Shown here in pieces: positions 30,364 to 33,331 of a stretch of 33,331 nucleotides of DNA. This DNA is from Myxococcota bacterium (GTDB lineage: Bacteria; Myxococcota_C; UBA6777). The stretch is taken from assembly GCA_963169055.1 (NCBI GenBank), contig CAUJFU010000450.1, positions 1 to 33,331 on the forward strand. The letters are read 5' to 3'. The position numbers and the translations under genes are program-made. How positions within the stretch are numbered: the stretch's first letter is position 1; every line of letters starts with the position of its first letter. Under the pieces are notes generated by a model. The model searched no databases. It was given only the letters and a program-made list of their open reading frames with translations, and was not told the DNA's origin.

Positions 30364-30483
30364 ACACTCCCCGCTGAGACAGGGCACCGCGCTACACCCA
30401 GCACACCGCGCCACACACGCAAGATGCCCCAAGCCCCAGCACCGCACAGTATCCAAAGACGTCAGAGGAGGCGGCAGAAGATC

Positions 30484-31971
30484 ATGCCACTGTTGGGCAA
30501 GATAGAAGAAGGCACCATCGCACAGCTCCTACAATCCGCATCACACGCACAACAAGATGCCGTGCTTGTTCTCGACAACCACGACGAACGCGCCACCATA
30601 CACATCGAAGAAGGCCAAGTCACCCGCATCGATCACCAACACAACCTCGCCACCCCGACCCTTCAAACCCTCCAAACTTGGTCACAAGGGCGTTTCCTGT
30701 TGTGCCACGCCCATACCCCCGAAGCACGCGCTGCTTCCGTCCACTACAACGCCGATATCTGGCTGCTCGATCTCGATACCACCCGCCGCGATGCTCTCCT
30801 CCAATCCATCGAAGAAGCCGGCTACAGCGTCTGCCTTCTGCTCGATTCCGCCCAAGCACCCGCCCTCCTCCAACACAACCCACCCGCCATCGTCTTGCTT
30901 GGTGAAGGTCTCGCCCAAATAGACGAGGCTCTGCTCGCGCAACTCGAAGAGTCCGCCCTCAACGACCTTCACTTGTTCCTCCTTGGCCACCAAGAAACCC
31001 CACCCCCCGCGCTCCACGCCCACGCAAAAAACTGGTTCTCCTTCCCCTCTCAACGCGATGATCTACTCGATATCATCCGACAAAACCTCCGCAAAGCCCC
31101 CGGGATGCAAATCCAACCCTTCGATCCCGCATGGCTCCATCTGCTCAGCGAACTCACCCCTCCCCTCAAACCCCAAATGCGCATCCAGATCAATCCCGCA
31201 CGCTGGCAAGAACTCCAACAAAAAGAAATCCCTCCCATTTGGCGCGAGTGGTTGCGCTCCCTTGATAGCCGACAACCTCTCGTTCGGTGGCTCAAAAATT
31301 ATCCCGGCGATCCACGACACGCTCGCCTCTCCATGAATATCCTCCTCCAAACCGGCCTGATCGAAATCCAAGGACAACCCCACTCTGGCGATGCCCATCT
31401 CTCCGAACCCACCTCCACTTCTTCCACACAGATCGCAACCCACACCACCAAAGGCTCTTTTGCTTGGCTCAAAGTCATCGTCCTTGGCTTGCGTGGCGAC
31501 CGACGCGAAGAATACATCCATTCCCTCCAACAGATCTCCCAAACCCAAGCCTCCCGCATCCCACGCGAACCCACCGTCCAGATCCCCTACCTCCCCAAAA
31601 CCGAGTACGCCCGCATCCCCCTCCGCCAAGACTCTCTCCTCGTTGTCTATGGCGCAGTCTCCGAAACCGCCGTCGACTCCATCTTTGAAAAAGTCGGCGT
31701 TGACCTCTCCAGCTTTATGTTCTTTGTCGATATGGAAAACCCCGACGAAGCCGCCCATATCCGCGATATCCGACAACGCCTTCTCGCTCGATACAACATC
31801 CCCGACCTGATCATGATCGCCGACTCCCCTAACCTCCAATCCTCCCATATCCGCGAACAACTCCGCCTCTCTCCTCAAACTCCCATCGAACCCGTGAAAC
31901 AACTTGAACTGAAATCCACTTACAAGATATTAAGAAAACTTCTTCTTAAATCCGTCGTCTCCCCCAGCTAA
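30484..31971 (+). CDS. DUF4388-like protein with degenerate GTPase domain
   Basis: The 495-residue protein has an N-terminal DUF4388/PATAN-like region (about 1-75), a receiver-like part (about 110-200; VCLLLDSAQAPALL, IVLLGEG) and a short winged-helix-like stretch (about 245-295). The C-terminal domain (about 328-488) resembles MglA-type small GTPases found with DUF4388. The P-loop is replaced by VIVLGLRGDRREEYI without GK(S/T), the switch region reads VVYGAVSETAV instead of a GTPGQ-type motif, and the NKxD position reads IADSPN. It would therefore be a pseudo-GTPase binding a partner. ATG 30484 was chosen because GAGGAGG (30465-30471) precedes it by 12 bases; ATG 30424 is possible. It begins 120 bases after the J-domain gene and may be in one transcript with it. 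Domain calls are by eye. Confidence 0.75.
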   Translation: MPLLGKIEEGTIAQLLQSASHAQQDAVLVLDNHDERATIHIEEGQVTRIDHQHNLATPTLQTLQTWSQGRFLLCHAHTPEARAASVHYNADIWLLDLDTTRRDALLQSIEEAGYSVCLLLDSAQAPALLQHNPPAIVLLGEGLAQIDEALLAQLEESALNDLHLFLLGHQETPPPALHAHAKNWFSFPSQRDDLLDIIRQNLRKAPGMQIQPFDPAWLHLLSELTPPLKPQMRIQINPARWQELQQKEIPPIWREWLRSLDSRQPLVRWLKNYPGDPRHARLSMNILLQTGLIEIQGQPHSGDAHLSEPTSTSSTQIATHTTKGSFAWLKVIVLGLRGDRREEYIHSLQQISQTQASRIPREPTVQIPYLPKTEYARIPLRQDSLLVVYGAVSETAVDSIFEKVGVDLSSFMFFVDMENPDEAAHIRDIRQRLLARYNIPDLIMIADSPNLQSSHIREQLRLSPQTPIEPVKQLELKSTYKILRKLLLKSVVSPS

Positions 31972-32027
31972 TAGCGTTTCGCAACCGAGCCAAGCCTCCG
32001 TATTGTTGGGCTGCTTGCAACAGAATG

Positions 32028-32081
32028 GAACTCTTTGAAGTCGCTATCCCAGCGGGAACCGCTATCATGAAAAAAGAGTTC
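32028..32081. repeat. Nested inverted repeat in the leader of the SpeE-like gene
   Basis: GAACTCTTT (32028-32036) is fully complementary to AAAGAGTTC (32073-32081). Within the 36-base loop, AGCGG (32051-32055) pairs with CCGCT (32059-32063) around GAA. The result is a two-tier stem. It lies between the previous stop (31971) and ATG 32149 and has no following T-run. It could be a structured leader, a protein-binding site or a terminator of a non-standard kind. Confidence 0.5.
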
Positions 32082-32148
32082 TCCCTCAAAAACACCCAAA
32101 GAATATCCTCAACCTCGCCCCTCATCTCCCAATGCATCGGAGGAAACT

Positions 32149-33331
32149 ATGCACGCTCCCTCTCCCAAAATAGGGATCAGGCTTTTCTTTTTGGCCTTCC
32201 TTACCCTCTACCTTGAACTGGCCCTGATCCGCTTCACAAGCGCCGAAGTTCTCTATCTCGGCTACTTTTCCAACTTCATCTTGATCGCTGTTTTTTTGGG
32301 GATCGGTCTTGGGTTTCTCTCTTTTCACCGCGAATGGACCTTTTTTCAATACGTCCCCCAACTGCTCCTTTTGTTGGCCGCTTTTGTTGTCACAACGCAT
32401 ATCGACGCCACCTACTTGCGCGAACATATCGGCCAGCTTTTTTTCGGGCATCGTGAAACACCGTTTGACCTTCCGTTGTGGTTCTGCTTACCTTTTTTAT
32501 TCGTCTTGGTCGTCTTGATCTTTTTCGGTATCGCCCAAGAAACAGCGCACGTTTTTCACCTATTCCGTCCGCTTACTTCTTATTCAATCGATATCGCTGG
32601 GAGTCTCGCAGGCATCGCCGCTTTCACCCTTCAATCTGCCTTTGCACGCCCCCCCTACGAATGGTTTTTGTTTGCGTCTCTGCTCTTGCTTTTGCTTCGC
32701 CCCAAACACTTGCATTGGTTTAATTCCCTCGCGATGGGACTTGGACTTATTCTGATCGTTTTTGCTTCATCTCCTAAGCACTTCACTCGGTGGTCTCCCT
32801 ACCAACGCATCGAAGTTTGGGAAATGAAATCCCCCACCAAAGGTTATCATCTTTCCGCCAACGGCATCGGTCACCAAACCATGCAGCCCGTCGGAACCAA
32901 AGAAGCTTTTTACTTTTTCCCTTACAAGAGACTTCCCCAATTTCATCCAAAACAACGCTACGAAAGCGCTCTCATTATCGGCTCTGGTTCGGGAACGGAT
33001 GTTTCCTATGCCCTCAAACATGGCGTGCGTTCCATCGATGCCGCAGAGATCGATCCCGAGATTTTGGCCGCAGGAAAACAATTCCATCCCAACCAACCCT
33101 ACGCAGATCAAAGAGTGCGTACTTTTGTCACGGATGGTCGCGCCTTTATGGAAAAATCAACGGCTACCTACGATCTGATTCTTTTTGCCTTACCCGATTC
33201 TCTTGCGTCACTTTCCAATTTCGCAAATATCCGTCTCGAATCATTCCTTTTTACAGTGAATTCTTTCCAACAAGCCAAGCGAAGGCTCAAACCCAACGGC
33301 ACACTGGTTCTTTACAATTACTATCGAAAAC
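32149..33331 (+). CDS. Membrane-anchored spermidine-synthase-like protein (partial)
   Basis: The frame is open from ATG 32149 (GGAGG 32139-32143, 5 bases upstream) to the window end, 394 residues so far. The N-terminal half has about six hydrophobic segments (for example LFFLAFLTLYLELALIRF at 12-29 and NFILIAVFLGIGLGF). The C-terminal part is a Rossmann methyltransferase-like fold of the spermidine synthase family: ALIIGSGSGTDVSYAL, AAEIDPEI and VTDGRAFM, then YDLILFALPD. Such fusions are common membrane proteins of unknown substrate; the soluble spermidine synthase has no membrane domain, so true polyamine synthesis is doubtful. The glycine motif GSGSGTD and the acidic residue after strand 2 (AEIDPE) are present, so nucleotide-like cofactor binding is likely. 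The C-terminus is missing. Confidence 0.8.
   Translation, partial: MHAPSPKIGIRLFFLAFLTLYLELALIRFTSAEVLYLGYFSNFILIAVFLGIGLGFLSFHREWTFFQYVPQLLLLLAAFVVTTHIDATYLREHIGQLFFGHRETPFDLPLWFCLPFLFVLVVLIFFGIAQETAHVFHLFRPLTSYSIDIAGSLAGIAAFTLQSAFARPPYEWFLFASLLLLLLRPKHLHWFNSLAMGLGLILIVFASSPKHFTRWSPYQRIEVWEMKSPTKGYHLSANGIGHQTMQPVGTKEAFYFFPYKRLPQFHPKQRYESALIIGSGSGTDVSYALKHGVRSIDAAEIDPEILAAGKQFHPNQPYADQRVRTFVTDGRAFMEKSTATYDLILFALPDSLASLSNFANIRLESFLFTVNSFQQAKRRLKPNGTLVLYNYYRK

Noticed and set aside
32025-32216. 63-residue open frame before the SpeE-like gene.
   Set aside because: It spans the nested inverted repeat, overlaps the SpeE-like start in another frame and has no Shine-Dalgarno sequence.
1-33331. tRNA, rRNA, insertion sequences, prophage genes and standard intrinsic terminators.
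   Set aside because: I found no cloverleaf, transposase, integrase or GC stem followed by a T-run that I could support by eye; a tRNAscan/Infernal and terminator scan would be decisive.

Overview
The window looks like a chromosomal segment of a Gram-negative bacterium with a complex envelope and regulatory repertoire. Evidence includes MurG and MraY, a YfgM/BamB-like outer-membrane assembly pair, many lipoproteins, a non-flagellar type III secretion (T3SS) locus, a eukaryotic-type Ser/Thr kinase with a C-terminal membrane segment, a GAF-GAF histidine kinase, a DUF4388-type protein and 'VDGG'-rich lipoprotein linkers. This combination is typical of Myxococcota and related former Deltaproteobacteria. 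That placement is inference from gene content; there is no rRNA or other phylogenetic marker here. I see no insertion sequence, phage, tRNA or CRISPR array.

Layout. 1-2236: tail of an unknown gene, a 120-bp dispersed repeat, a secreted CAP/SCP-domain protein, a 42-bp tandem repeat and a ceramidase-like membrane hydrolase (minus strand). 2415-5772: murG followed by mraY on the minus strand with overlapping ends. Both are abnormal: MurG carries a 270-residue HEAT-like tail and MraY a 12-cysteine insertion in a periplasmic loop. 5972-8292: a promoter, then a YfgM-like TPR protein and a BamB-like beta-propeller lipoprotein. 8500-12324: Ser/Thr kinase, JAMM metallopeptidase and an orphan GAF-GAF histidine kinase, followed by a second copy of the dispersed repeat. 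12543-13424: a divergent lipoprotein.

13647-22661 is the centre of the window: an 11-gene plus-strand T3SS block. It contains two unrecognised small proteins, a TPR chaperone-like protein, a FliA/WhiG-type sigma factor, SctI (inner rod), SctJ (inner ring lipoprotein), a FliG-like protein in the SctK slot, SctL, SctN, SctO and a FliK-like SctP. Secretin, SctD, SctQ, needle and SctRSTUV are not in the window, so the system must be split over more than one locus, or be incomplete. The FliG-like protein and the flagellar-type sigma factor inside a non-flagellar T3SS locus are the most unusual features.

22677-33331: a lipoprotein and gpmI (minus strand) separated by hairpin-bearing 33-bp tandem repeats; a HEAT-repeat protein; xseB with a polyaspartate tail (minus strand); a large lipoprotein made of seven cysteine-paired beta-sandwich-like repeats; a J-domain protein; a DUF4388-like protein with a degenerate GTPase domain; and the start of a membrane-anchored spermidine-synthase-like protein that runs off the window end. 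Genes were started where a Shine-Dalgarno sequence supports the start; several use GTG or TTG.
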